From: an uncultured Eubacteriales bacterium
Lineage (GTDB): Bacteria > Bacillota > Clostridia > Lachnospirales > Lachnospiraceae
Assembly (NCBI GenBank): GCA_900548855.1
Contig: URMF01000002.1
Location: 1 to 64,000 of the forward strand
Length of the DNA stretch: 64,000 bases
Direction of reading: 5' to 3'
Part shown: positions 42,235 to 50,796 of the stretch, one piece after another
How the letters are laid out: the number at the start of each line of letters is the position of its first letter
How positions within the stretch are numbered: position 1 is the stretch's first letter
Program-made: the position numbers and the translations under genes
The notes under the pieces: generated by a model
Database searches by the model: none
The model's input: the letters and a program-made list of their open reading frames with translations, nothing else
Told to the model about the DNA's origin: nothing

Positions 42235-44529
42235 TTATTTTCCCAACAACTCATACATATCCTTTAACTCCACTGCAGTATAGTAATGTGCAATAATATC
42301 ACTGGCAAGATAACCAAGCTTTGCCATATCATTGGCACCGTTCTGGCTTAAGCCCACCCCATGACCAAAACCTCCACCATAAATTGTAAATCCATTTGTA
42401 CAGTCTACATAAAAATAAGCACTCGGCAATGTGAGCCAGCCTTCCACCGTAGAACCATCCTGCTTACGAATTGCCACCCGCTCCGGACAGAGTAATGCCC
42501 TGGCATTACTCTGCCCCTTCACGAGAATTGTCTCAGCCGTTCCTATAATTACCATCTCTTCAATAATCCCGCTGGCACCTCTTTTTGTAATCTCAATATT
42601 TTCAACCTCACCGATACTGCTAATATCCTTTTTTTCATATTCTCCTTTGGAATTCATCGCCAGAAGATTTTCCGGCATCGCCTTAATCCGGTCATATAAA
42701 TGCGCATTAATTGCCTCCGTCAACTGTTCCTTTGTAAAAGTAACACTCCACCGGAAAAATGGTTCCTCCTCCTCAATAAATCCGGTTCCCAGATTTCCAT
42801 CTATAAAGGAACGGAAACTATCCTCATTGTCAAGAGAGGCTATATCATTTAACTCTGTTTCCATTGTGTCCAGCAGATATGGCTCCGGATTACCACCCCA
42901 TACCACACTATTATTGCTTGTCGTGCCACAGGAGGTAGAGAAGAAAAATGCCTCAATCACTTCATTATCGTAACACGGAACCACCCCATATGTATCATCT
43001 ACAGCAAAGACCGCACGTTCATCCTCCTGCACATTATTGTATACCTGACTGGATATACTATCATCCAAATGCGCTCCGTATTTCGCATAATTGTCGCTTT
43101 CCATCTGGCGGTACGCATATGCCCTGGCACAGATTGCCTGTGCTTTCAATGCTTCCGTTTCATAGGATACCGGCATTTCACTGGGAATCACCCCATATAA
43201 ATATTCCTCCACCGGAAGCTCATTTACCACCAGCACACCCTTATCATCCTTCGTGAGCTCGAGAGTTCCACGGTAAGCCGGATGCCCGCTCTGTCGTTTA
43301 ATTGAGGAAATCGTAATCCGTCCCCCTTCCTCCTTGGATACAATTTGAGCACTTCCGCCAGCCAGCTCTTCACTTCCGTTCCGGAACTGGATTTTATCCT
43401 TTGCCTTATACTCCTTCACCACATCCCCATAGGATATGGTAAAATCCGTATCTGAAGTCACCGTCACCTCATCATGATAATAATTTGTATAATCACTGTT
43501 ACTAATCAGCACTCTGATATTCTTCGCATAAATATCTTCTGTAATCAGAGCTGCTTCCACCTGATTATCCTTTATGTACAGAGAAACTTTATCATAACCA
43601 ATCAAAGTTCCGGCAGACTTTGAAGCTTTAAAGGTTCCATTAATTTTATATACATTAAATGCGTTTGAAAGATATAATGGCTCCTCATAGCCCTCCACCG
43701 TGACGTTCCCCTCCGAATAGGCAGTAACCTTTGTTTCCGTCAGTTCTCCTGAATGGTCGGTTATCCCGGTAACGCCTTTATTGGTAATTTTAATATCACA
43801 CAGGCATTCCTTCATGTCCCCGCTTAATTCAGCCTTTCCAGCAACTGGAAATTTCTGTACACCTCCATCCACATAGGCAAAAAGTACCTGCTTTCCATCC
43901 TCCTCCGTCACCTTAGAGGCATACGCATTCTGGATAATAATTTCCTCTGAAGCCTCGCCCAGGCAGAGAATAATCTCATTATTTGACACATATAATTTTA
44001 CAACCTTCCCGACATATGCACTATCCAGTCCATAATCCTTTTCCATATAGTAATCACCGTTACTGGTGCTTACCACCTCATAAAGCACTCCGTCAATCTC
44101 TTTGTCGTTGGCATTGTCAATATCATATATGTAAAGATTCAAACTACTTAAACGGTCTAATTCCAGCTCCTGCACCAGGGAATCATACAAGCTCTCAAAC
44201 TGCTTTCTTGTCAACGGAATAAAGCCTGGCACATGCTCCAAAGCTACATCTACCTTGTCAAAGGAAACTTCTGCATCCCTCAAAAGCTTTCTGGCAGATT
44301 TCACAGTAAAGGAGGAGCCTAAACGGTCTGTATACTCATAATCGCTGATTCCTAAATAGCTGATTAAACGGTTTGCCTCTGTATTGGACATCACACCGTC
44401 TCCAACTTTTTCATAAAAAACCGTCTTTATTACCACTCCGCCTGCAACTCCTATTATAACAAGAAGCAGCAATACAATGATAACGCTTATTCTTTTCTTT
44501 TTCTTACTGCCTGTTTTCTGTCCCTTCAT
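42235..44529 (-). CDS. SpoIID/LytB-domain protein (764 aa)
   Basis: A short basic N-terminus (KTGSKKKKR) and membrane helix (about 14-36) leave a large outer region. The SpoIID core starts near residue 410 (YRGTLELTKDDKGVLVVNELPVEEYLYGVIPSEMPVSYETEALKA is its signature region, with the conserved glutamate in PSEMP). It ends with GGGFGHGVGLSQNGANDMAKLGY. SpoIID is a lytic transglycosylase acting on denuded glycan; this protein is twice as long, with an uncharacterised beta-rich stretch of about 350 residues before the core. It is therefore an SpoIID-related amidase-enhancer/transglycosylase rather than strict SpoIID. AAAGGAGACAGGA precedes the ATG. Confidence 0.88.
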   Translation of the reverse strand: MKGQKTGSKKKKRISVIIVLLLLVIIGVAGGVVIKTVFYEKVGDGVMSNTEANRLISYLGISDYEYTDRLGSSFTVKSARKLLRDAEVSFDKVDVALEHVPGFIPLTRKQFESLYDSLVQELELDRLSSLNLYIYDIDNANDKEIDGVLYEVVSTSNGDYYMEKDYGLDSAYVGKVVKLYVSNNEIILCLGEASEEIIIQNAYASKVTEEDGKQVLFAYVDGGVQKFPVAGKAELSGDMKECLCDIKITNKGVTGITDHSGELTETKVTAYSEGNVTVEGYEEPLYLSNAFNVYKINGTFKASKSAGTLIGYDKVSLYIKDNQVEAALITEDIYAKNIRVLISNSDYTNYYHDEVTVTSDTDFTISYGDVVKEYKAKDKIQFRNGSEELAGGSAQIVSKEEGGRITISSIKRQSGHPAYRGTLELTKDDKGVLVVNELPVEEYLYGVIPSEMPVSYETEALKAQAICARAYAYRQMESDNYAKYGAHLDDSISSQVYNNVQEDERAVFAVDDTYGVVPCYDNEVIEAFFFSTSCGTTSNNSVVWGGNPEPYLLDTMETELNDIASLDNEDSFRSFIDGNLGTGFIEEEEPFFRWSVTFTKEQLTEAINAHLYDRIKAMPENLLAMNSKGEYEKKDISSIGEVENIEITKRGASGIIEEMVIIGTAETILVKGQSNARALLCPERVAIRKQDGSTVEGWLTLPSAYFYVDCTNGFTIYGGGFGHGVGLSQNGANDMAKLGYLASDIIAHYYTAVELKDMYELLGK

Positions 44530-44540
44530 TCCTGTCTCCT

Positions 44541-44606
44541 TTAACCTAAAACATAAATCATAAAGAAAGCAGCAATCAGACTAAAGCCGAAGCTTGCATC
44601 GTCCAA
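44541..44606 (-). CDS. Candidate 21-residue membrane peptide upstream of the SpoIID-like gene
   Basis: The frame starts at TTG (44606): (M)DDASFGFSLIAAFFMIY, then VLG, stop. One membrane helix after a short acidic start. Its stop codon touches the AGGAGA of the next gene, so coupling is possible. No strong ribosome site precedes the TTG, and a hairpin (AAAGCAGCA 44566-44574 with TGCTGCTTT 44607-44615) overlaps the frame, so it may be an accidental frame over a structured leader. Confidence 0.3.
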   Translation of the reverse strand: MDDASFGFSLIAAFFMIYVLG

Positions 44607-44712
44607 TGCTGCTTTGTTCTTCTTTTGTTCTTATGTAAAATCTTTGGTACCCTATCAATCCTTTGTAATATTATCCTATGTGACTTAGAATCTTCAGTAC
44701 TTCTCTATTCTT

Positions 44713-44900
44713 AAGTAGAACAACCGGAAATGCCGTTTCCTGCATTTTGAGTCCTAGCCAAGCTAGGTGGGCTACCTCACATAAGAATCTGTCTTCCAGT
44801 CTGAGCCGGCCTGACATCCGCTTATAAATATCGGTTCCCCATAAAAATAAATGTAGGTTCAAAATTACAAGAGTTGTCGTGCACCCCAGAAGTTCTACTT
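44713..44900 (-). ncRNA. ssrS: Probable 6S RNA
   Basis: About 188 nt, the right size. Ends AAGTAGAAC and GTTCTACTT pair perfectly (nine bases), and the next segments CTGGGGTGC and GCATTTCCGG pair with G-U help, giving the rod shape of 6S RNA. The inner parts TTTTGAACCTACA and GAGGTAGCCCACC fit the wording I recall for Firmicutes 6S. A near-perfect promoter lies just upstream (44927-44955). It should bind and tune the housekeeping RNA polymerase. No protein-like pattern is seen in the open frame that covers the region. Confidence 0.7.
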
Positions 44901-44926
44901 TATTAACTTTCCTAAAATCTAAATAA

Positions 44927-44955
44927 ATTATACAATAAATAATATAAAAATACAA
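44927..44955 (-). promoter_or_regulatory. Promoter of the 6S RNA gene
   Basis: TTGTAT (44950-44955), 17 bp, TATAAT (44927-44932) on the minus strand, with the predicted start about 20 bases before the closing stem. Confidence 0.75.
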
Positions 44956-44966
44956 GAAAATATTCC

Positions 44967-44995
44967 TTGAATTTTCATATTATTTAACGTATCAT
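44967..44995 (+). promoter_or_regulatory. Promoter of the phosphofructokinase gene
   Basis: TTGAAT (44967-44972), 17 bp, TATCAT (44990-44995), 39 bases ahead of the ATG, back to back with the 6S promoter. Confidence 0.6.
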
Positions 44996-45034
44996 AAATA
45001 TACGGAAATTAATTCGAATAAAAGGAGAACATCC

Positions 45035-46276
45035 ATGTCAAAGAAAAATGTGATTGTTGCCCAATCAGGCGGTCCAACCGTTGCCATCAATGCATCTTTA
45101 GCTGGAGTTGCCCAAGCTGCAATCCAAAGTGAAGCTTACGATATTGTCTATGGTTCCATCAACGGCATTCTCGGTATTTTAGAAAACCGTTTATTAAACC
45201 TGAATGAAAAAGCAGCTGCGATTCCTGATTTTATTAATACTCTGAAAATAAGTCCTGCCATGTATTTAGGCTCCTGCCGATACAGGCTTCCGGATTATGA
45301 GGATGATGATGCCACCTATGCTTTCATCTTTCACCAGTTTAAGAAATATAACATTGGTGCCTTTTTTTACATTGGCGGAAATGATTCCATGGATACGGTA
45401 TTAAAACTCAGCCACTATGGCGAACAGATTGGAAGCGACATCCGCATTATCGGAATTCCCAAAACAGTGGACAACGACTTATGTGTCACCGACCACACTC
45501 CCGGATACGGCTCCGCTGCAAAATATGTGGCCGCTTCTATTTTAGAGGTAGCCCATGACACCTACATTTACAGTGTAAAAAGCGTGACTATTGTGGAGAT
45601 TATGGGCCGGGATGCCGGCTGGCTGACTGCCGCGTCGGCTCTTGCGAGAAATTCCTACAACACCGCACCCCACCTGATTTACTTTCCCGAAGTTCCATTC
45701 GACAAAGACCAGTTTATCTCAGACGTAAAAGAACAGCTTACGGAACGCAATAATGTCATTGTGGCTGTCTCTGAGGGAATTCGTGACAAGGACGGCAATT
45801 ATTTTAGTGCCACAAAGCCTACCAGTGACCAGTTTGGACATGCCCAGTTAAGCGGTGCCGGAAAATGTCTGGAATATTTCATCAAAGAAGCCGTCAATGT
45901 TAAAGTGCGTTCCATCGAGTTAAACGTACTACAACGCTGTGCAGCACATATTTCCTCTCTCACCGATATAGAGGAAGCCTTTTCACTGGGCTGTCATGCT
46001 GTTGAATATGCCATGAAAGGAATGTCAAAATGTATGCTGACCTTAAAACGGACTTCTGACACTCCATACAAGACTGTGATTGAAACAGCAGACATCAAAA
46101 ATATTGCCAACGAGGCAAAGTCCATCCCAAGAGAATGGATTAATGCCGCCGGCAATGACGTAACCCCGGAGCTTATGCAATACATGGCTCCGCTGATTAC
46201 CGGAGAACCAGAGATTCTTTACCAGAACGGGCTGCCTGTATATTTACCGGTTGACCATTTATCTCCGAAAAAATAG
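45035..46276 (+). CDS. 6-phosphofructokinase, probably pyrophosphate-dependent (413 aa)
   Basis: Phosphorylates fructose 6-phosphate in glycolysis. N-terminal SGGPTVAINAS, then GGNDS at residues 114-118 and PKTVDND at 142-148, and the substrate-binding EIMGRDAGW. ATP-type enzymes have glycine where this has Asp (GGDG) and no lysine after the proline. Asp117 with Lys143 is the residue pair known to specify PPi. Length (413) also suits the PPi group better than 320-residue ATP enzymes. A strong AAAGGAG precedes the ATG, and a terminator follows. A ribosome- and anaerobe-typical choice: saving ATP in glycolysis. Confidence 0.92.
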   Translation: MSKKNVIVAQSGGPTVAINASLAGVAQAAIQSEAYDIVYGSINGILGILENRLLNLNEKAAAIPDFINTLKISPAMYLGSCRYRLPDYEDDDATYAFIFHQFKKYNIGAFFYIGGNDSMDTVLKLSHYGEQIGSDIRIIGIPKTVDNDLCVTDHTPGYGSAAKYVAASILEVAHDTYIYSVKSVTIVEIMGRDAGWLTAASALARNSYNTAPHLIYFPEVPFDKDQFISDVKEQLTERNNVIVAVSEGIRDKDGNYFSATKPTSDQFGHAQLSGAGKCLEYFIKEAVNVKVRSIELNVLQRCAAHISSLTDIEEAFSLGCHAVEYAMKGMSKCMLTLKRTSDTPYKTVIETADIKNIANEAKSIPREWINAAGNDVTPELMQYMAPLITGEPEILYQNGLPVYLPVDHLSPKK

Positions 46277-46289
46277 CATATCATTACAC

Positions 46290-46348
46290 TGCCACAGCTT
46301 CAAAACAGCGTTTCTGTTAATATCAGGCTATTTCTTAAAGCTGTGGCA
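46290..46348. terminator. Hairpin between convergent phosphofructokinase and alarmone synthetase genes
   Basis: TGCCACAGCTT (46290-46300) and AAGCTGTGGCA (46338-46348) pair perfectly over 11 bp; the loop is 37 nt and no long T-run follows either strand. Confidence 0.5.
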
Positions 46349-46359
46349 TATTTATAGAC

Positions 46360-47091
46360 TTATATTGCCAGAATCCTGTCTCTTAATTTCATCATATTCT
46401 GGTCTACATCTGCGATAACCTCCGCATAATGCTTTAGTTCACTTGCTATCTCTTCTGCCTGTTGTACTTCTTTTTTATAGAGCAGCTGATAATCCAATAC
46501 AGACCAGAAATCCATGGCAACTGTCCTCAGCTGGATTTCCACCTTTACCCATTCCTCCTTTTTTGTCATGTAAATGGGAACCTCCACAATCAAATGCAGG
46601 CTTTGATATCCTGTTTCCTTTGGCTCTTTAATATAATCCTTCTCTTTCACAATCCGGATATCTCTCTGCAGGCTTAAACATTTCACAATCTCATAAACAT
46701 CATCCTGAAACAGACAGGTAACACGTATACCTATTATATCATTTAACTTCTTTTTGGCCTCTTTCAAATTTATTTTCAAACCCTTGCGCTGAAGCTTTCG
46801 GTATATACTCTCCGCTGACTTGATGCGGTATGTTACCTGGCTGATTACAACCCTGTCTTTGCGTTCTCTGAGTTCTAAATCAATCATGGACAACTTGGCT
46901 TCAATGGTTTGAATCGCCCACTGACATTTTAACTGGTACTCATTATCCGACAGAGACATTTTAAAATCGGATATGATTTTCTTTTCCCCTTTCGTATAAC
47001 TATTTCGTTTTTTATTCCGTACCGACTTTTCCTCTCCACCGTCCTGCTGGCTTTTCTCTTCTTTTTTATTCTCTTCTTCCGGTTGTTTCAC
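46360..47091 (-). CDS. Small alarmone synthetase, RelA/SpoT domain (243 aa)
   Basis: Makes (p)ppGpp from ATP and GDP/GTP without a hydrolase or regulatory domain. After a very charged N-terminal 60 residues, the synthetase core has RIKSAESIYRKLQRKG, DIIGIRVTCLFQDDVYEIV, YIKEPKETGYQSLHLIVEVP and VKVEIQLRTVAMDFWSVLDY. The coiled C-terminal end resembles YjbM/YwaC (RelP/RelQ) proteins that act as tetramers. I chose the GTG at 47091, seven bases after AGGAGG; the ATG two codons earlier is almost touching that site. Confidence 0.92.
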   Translation of the reverse strand: MKQPEEENKKEEKSQQDGGEEKSVRNKKRNSYTKGEKKIISDFKMSLSDNEYQLKCQWAIQTIEAKLSMIDLELRERKDRVVISQVTYRIKSAESIYRKLQRKGLKINLKEAKKKLNDIIGIRVTCLFQDDVYEIVKCLSLQRDIRIVKEKDYIKEPKETGYQSLHLIVEVPIYMTKKEEWVKVEIQLRTVAMDFWSVLDYQLLYKKEVQQAEEIASELKHYAEVIADVDQNMMKLRDRILAI

Positions 47092-47205
47092 ACGCATGCC
47101 TCCTATTTTACCGCTTTTTGTATTTCTTCTATAGAATCTTTTCGTTTTTTATCTGACTCAGAAAAGGTCCACCGAACCTTTTCCTTATATGCATGGCAAC
47201 ATAAA

Positions 47206-47252
47206 AATACCATCCTATGTTATATATATACGCTTTAACATAGCATGGTATT
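47206..47252 (-). terminator. Intrinsic terminator after the beta-CASP gene
   Basis: A 17-bp stem with one mismatch (47206-47222 with 47236-47252); on the minus strand TTTTT follows. A second small hairpin (AAAAGGT/ACCTTTT, 47162-47182) lies beyond, before the alarmone synthetase gene. Confidence 0.7.
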
Positions 47253-47304
47253 CCTGTTATTTCTATCCTAAGTTCGATATATTTTTGTTAAATACATGTT
47301 AATC

Positions 47305-48900
47305 TTACCGGTCCCATTTATCACAAAGGCTGTTAATCTGGTCTGTAAATCTTACCAAATCCTTATTCGCTCCACCTTTATTATGGGCAATGACAGTAAG
47401 AAGACGGTTACCGGCTGCAACAAGGCGGTCAAAAATTGCCTGTGCACGGAATGCCTTCTGGCTGATTTTTACCTTCTTGACAGCAACACCCTGGAAGATT
47501 AATTCGTCTGTAGCAAGGTCAAACTCTGCTCCGGAAAATGGTGCAATGGCTTCATATCCTTCATCCTGAATCATTCTCTTAAAATGCTCACATACCATGT
47601 CCTCACCATGTACCACAAATACCTTTGGCTTCGAATCAAATGCATGCAGCCATTTTAACAAACCTGCCTTGTCAGCATGACCACTAATACCTTCTAATTT
47701 TTCAATTCTGGCACACACCTCAATCTGCTCTCCAAAAAGCTTTACATTTGGAGCACCCTCCAGAATACTGCGTCCTAAAGTTCCATGTGCCTGGTATCCC
47801 ACAAACAGAATTGTACACTCTTTTCTCCATAAATTATGCTTTAAATGATGCCGGATTCTCCCCGCCTCACACATACCGGATGCAGAGATAATGATTTTGG
47901 GCTTTAAATCAAAATTAATTGCTTTGGAATCATCACTGGTAACAGAAGTTTTAAGTCCTGGAAAAGCAATGGGATTAATGCCCTGTCTGATTAAATCCAT
48001 TGCCTCCTCATCAAAGCAGTTATCAATGTTTTTATTAAATATATTCGTAGCCTCTATTGCCAAGGGACTGTCTACATACACCTCAAACCCTTCATATTCT
48101 GGCAACAGATGATCATATTTTATTTTCCGGATAAAATATAAAAGTTCCTGGGTTCTGCCTACCGCAAAGGATGGAATAACAAGATTTCCACCTTTATCAA
48201 AGGTCTCTTTTATAATTCGGGAAAGCTCTGCCACATAATCCGGAGTTCCACCATGGTTACGGTCACCGTAAGTGGATTCCATAATTACATAGTCGGCTTC
48301 CTTCAGATATTGCGGGTCCTTAATAATCGGCTGGTTCACATTGCCAATATCACCAGAAAATACAACTTTTTTTGAAACCTCCCCTTCCGTCAGCCATATC
48401 TCAATGCTGGCAGAGCCAAGGAGATGACCCACATCAGAAAACCGGATTCTGATACCCTCCGCCAAATCAATCATATCCTCATACTGACATGGAATAAAAT
48501 GCTCCAATACACCAATCGCATCATTCATACTGTAAAGGGGTACATATTCCTCTCCGCCAGCCCTTTTTGCCTTCCTGTTTCTCCACTCTGCTTCAAATTC
48601 CTGAATATGTGCACTATCTCTCAGCATAATCTGGCAAAGGTCTGTGGTTGCCTTCGTCGTATACACCTGTCCCCGGAAGCCCTTTGCATACATCAGTGGC
48701 AGCAACCCGGAATGGTCGATATGGGCATGTGTCAGTAATATGTAATCTACATCCGAAGGATTCATGGGCAGCGTCTGATTCTCATACACATCCGTTCCCT
48801 GCTCCATACCGCAATCTACCAAAATATTCTTACCACATGCCTGCAGACAGTGACAGCTCCCTGTTACTTCATGGTCTGCCCCAATAAATACTAATTTCAT
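47305..48900 (-). CDS. Metallo-beta-lactamase fold/beta-CASP RNA-type hydrolase (531 aa)
   Basis: MBL core with THAHIDHSG (motif 2, zinc ligands), DVGHLLGSAS (motif 3) and FSGDIGN (motif 4), followed by a beta-CASP domain (PSFAVGRTQELLY, ISASGMCEAGRIRHHL). KLEGISGHADKAGLLKWL gives the motif B/C histidines. This is the YsH1/CPSF-type RNA-processing family, also in Archaea and Firmicutes, so a nuclease is the natural guess; DNA or RNA substrate is not decided. ATG at 48900 with AAAGGGG eight bases before. It lies 26 bp after the flippase gene. Confidence 0.93.
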   Translation of the reverse strand: MKLVFIGADHEVTGSCHCLQACGKNILVDCGMEQGTDVYENQTLPMNPSDVDYILLTHAHIDHSGLLPLMYAKGFRGQVYTTKATTDLCQIMLRDSAHIQEFEAEWRNRKAKRAGGEEYVPLYSMNDAIGVLEHFIPCQYEDMIDLAEGIRIRFSDVGHLLGSASIEIWLTEGEVSKKVVFSGDIGNVNQPIIKDPQYLKEADYVIMESTYGDRNHGGTPDYVAELSRIIKETFDKGGNLVIPSFAVGRTQELLYFIRKIKYDHLLPEYEGFEVYVDSPLAIEATNIFNKNIDNCFDEEAMDLIRQGINPIAFPGLKTSVTSDDSKAINFDLKPKIIISASGMCEAGRIRHHLKHNLWRKECTILFVGYQAHGTLGRSILEGAPNVKLFGEQIEVCARIEKLEGISGHADKAGLLKWLHAFDSKPKVFVVHGEDMVCEHFKRMIQDEGYEAIAPFSGAEFDLATDELIFQGVAVKKVKISQKAFRAQAIFDRLVAAGNRLLTVIAHNKGGANKDLVRFTDQINSLCDKWDR

Positions 48901-48925
48901 AGTAAACACCCCTTTATAATTAGAA

Positions 48926-50584
48926 TTAAATTAAATGCAGCTTTTCTGCAATCCGGGCAAGCAATGCCCCCTTTGGAAATGCCAGCAGCATTTCTTTCGT
49001 ATAACCTCCTATCTTAATCATTGAAATAAAATAAACACAGGCTGCAAGGACAATCGCAGTTAAAGCTGCTATTGCATTGCTGATATACGCCCCTGCTATA
49101 TACCTCAACACCAGGTTCAGCCCCTTATATACTAAAATTGCCACAATACCCATAATAATAGAAGAAGCTACGGGCAGCCACACAGTCTGCCTCCACTCCA
49201 GCTTGAAGTCCAGATATTTTTTAATGTAATGATAATTGATGAATACAACAATAACCGCATAAAATGCCGTGGCTAAAATCAGGGAATAAATTCCCAGCTT
49301 CACAACTCCAATCAGTGGAACCAGTAAAAAAACATGTAGCACTAATGCCACTGCTGAGCTCATAACCGGAACATTCACTTTACCAATCCCCTGTAATACT
49401 CCATTTAACACACTGGAAATTCCATATAATATTATGGAAACACCACCAAGCAGTAACAACACTGCCACAGTATGGGTATCCTCCACAGAGAGGCTATAAT
49501 ATACCAGACGGACAATTGGTTTACCAAGCACTGCAAAGCCCACCGCACATGGTACCGTTAACACCATTGTCAGCTGCATGGACTGGGAAATCTTACGGTT
49601 ACATTCTGCTTTATTATCTGCTGCATATGCACTCGATACACTGGGAATAACAGCAGATGCCACCGCTGCCGCCATGGCAATCGGCACATTGGCAAGCACT
49701 AAATACATTCGGCTGTAAAGACCATACTGACCGTCAATCACTTCACCGCTCATGCCCATATGCTCCAGCATTTTTTGATAGATTGTCATATCCAGCGTCA
49801 CATTCACATTATAAATAAAGGAACTGAAAATAATCGGTGTTGCAATTAAAAGCAGAAGCTTCACAACCTCTTTGTAAGACATCAATGAAGCAGTAGTATC
49901 TTTCAACATTTTTTCCCTAAGCTCCTTCTTCTCACTACGGAACAGGAAAAACATATAACATAATCCGGCTACCACTGCGACTCCGGTACCCACTGTTCCA
50001 CCAGCAGCTCCATACTTTGCCGTTTCACCACCATACCCCATTGCTTCTGCCCACTGCATAAACACCAGCGCAGCCACAATGCTGACAACTGCATTAAAAA
50101 TCTGTTCCACAATCTGGGAAATGGAAGTTGGTACCATGTTACCATACGCCTGAAAATATCCACGATATACACTTAGAAATCCCGACAAAAAAATAGTCGG
50201 TGCCAGAATTCTTAAAGACAATACTGCATTTTTCGTCACAAAAAGCGGAGCACAGACATAAGTAAAAATAGCTGCTATTCCACCCACTATCAGCACATAC
50301 AGCATTGCTCCGTTAAATATCCGTTTCACATTCCGGTACTCACCTTTTTCAATCCGTTCTGCCATAATTTTAGAAACTGCCGCCGGAATGCTGAAGGTTG
50401 CAATTAATAGAACTAACGCATAGACAGTCTGTGCAGCTCCATAGTAACCATTTCCCTCTGTACTTAAAATATTCGCAAAGGGAATATTATATAACATTCC
50501 AATTAACTTTGACACAATACTGGCGACCGCTAAAATAGTGGCCTGCATTGCAAAATTACCTGATATTTTTCTTCTTTTACCCAT
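48926..50584 (-). CDS. MOP-superfamily flippase, SpoVB/MurJ-like (552 aa)
   Basis: A polytopic membrane protein of 14 or so helices from residue 12 to the C-terminus. SIVSKLIGMLYNIPFANILSTEGNGYYGAAQTVYAL at the start and AVSKIMAERIEKGEYRNVKRIF are the typical SpoVB/YtgP phrases. Members flip lipid II or other undecaprenyl-linked sugars to the outer face. It is preceded by a promoter with a palindrome immediately downstream of the -10 (50633-50688). Whether it is the MurJ-equivalent for vegetative growth or a sporulation paralogue cannot be told. Confidence 0.93.
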   Translation of the reverse strand: MGKRRKISGNFAMQATILAVASIVSKLIGMLYNIPFANILSTEGNGYYGAAQTVYALVLLIATFSIPAAVSKIMAERIEKGEYRNVKRIFNGAMLYVLIVGGIAAIFTYVCAPLFVTKNAVLSLRILAPTIFLSGFLSVYRGYFQAYGNMVPTSISQIVEQIFNAVVSIVAALVFMQWAEAMGYGGETAKYGAAGGTVGTGVAVVAGLCYMFFLFRSEKKELREKMLKDTTASLMSYKEVVKLLLLIATPIIFSSFIYNVNVTLDMTIYQKMLEHMGMSGEVIDGQYGLYSRMYLVLANVPIAMAAAVASAVIPSVSSAYAADNKAECNRKISQSMQLTMVLTVPCAVGFAVLGKPIVRLVYYSLSVEDTHTVAVLLLLGGVSIILYGISSVLNGVLQGIGKVNVPVMSSAVALVLHVFLLVPLIGVVKLGIYSLILATAFYAVIVVFINYHYIKKYLDFKLEWRQTVWLPVASSIIMGIVAILVYKGLNLVLRYIAGAYISNAIAALTAIVLAACVYFISMIKIGGYTKEMLLAFPKGALLARIAEKLHLI

Positions 50585-50632
50585 CTGTCATTCCTTATCC
50601 GTCAACCTCAAAACCACTTCGCTAAGTGGATA

Positions 50633-50688
50633 GGTATGCATTTTCACTAAATTCGTTCTACGAACTCATTAAGTGAAAATAGTATACC
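50633..50688 (-). promoter_or_regulatory. Promoter with palindrome D upstream of the flippase gene
   Basis: Extended -10 TGGTATACT (TATACT 50681-50686) and, starting at the next base, a hairpin with arms ATTTTCACT and AGTGAAAAT (50672-50680 and 50640-50648) and inner TTCGT/ACGAA pairs. GGTAT/ATACC add outer pairs. The transcription start should lie in the first arm. CCACTT-AGCG-AAGTGG downstream forms another small hairpin just before the gene. The -10 with following bases is shared with 63087-63108. Confidence 0.5.
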
Positions 50689-50718
50689 ACATCCACGGCT
50701 TTATTAAAAGGCTCTGCG

Positions 50719-50755
50719 AAAAAAAGCAGGAACTTTTTGTCAAAAAAGTCCCTGC
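50719..50755 (-). terminator. Intrinsic terminator after the anti-sigma gene
   Basis: GCAGG (50726-50730) and CCTGC (50751-50755) close a longer ACTTTTT/AAAAAGT stem; seven T follow on the minus strand (50719-50725). Confidence 0.85.
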
Positions 50756-50796
50756 CATTTTTATCTTGATGCAGAAAAGCACACCAGTTTTTTATA

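Noticed and set aside
44671..44955. 94-codon frame on the minus strand
   Set aside because: It overlaps the 6S-like RNA and its promoter, has no ribosome site, and its closing-stem sequence is explained by RNA pairing.
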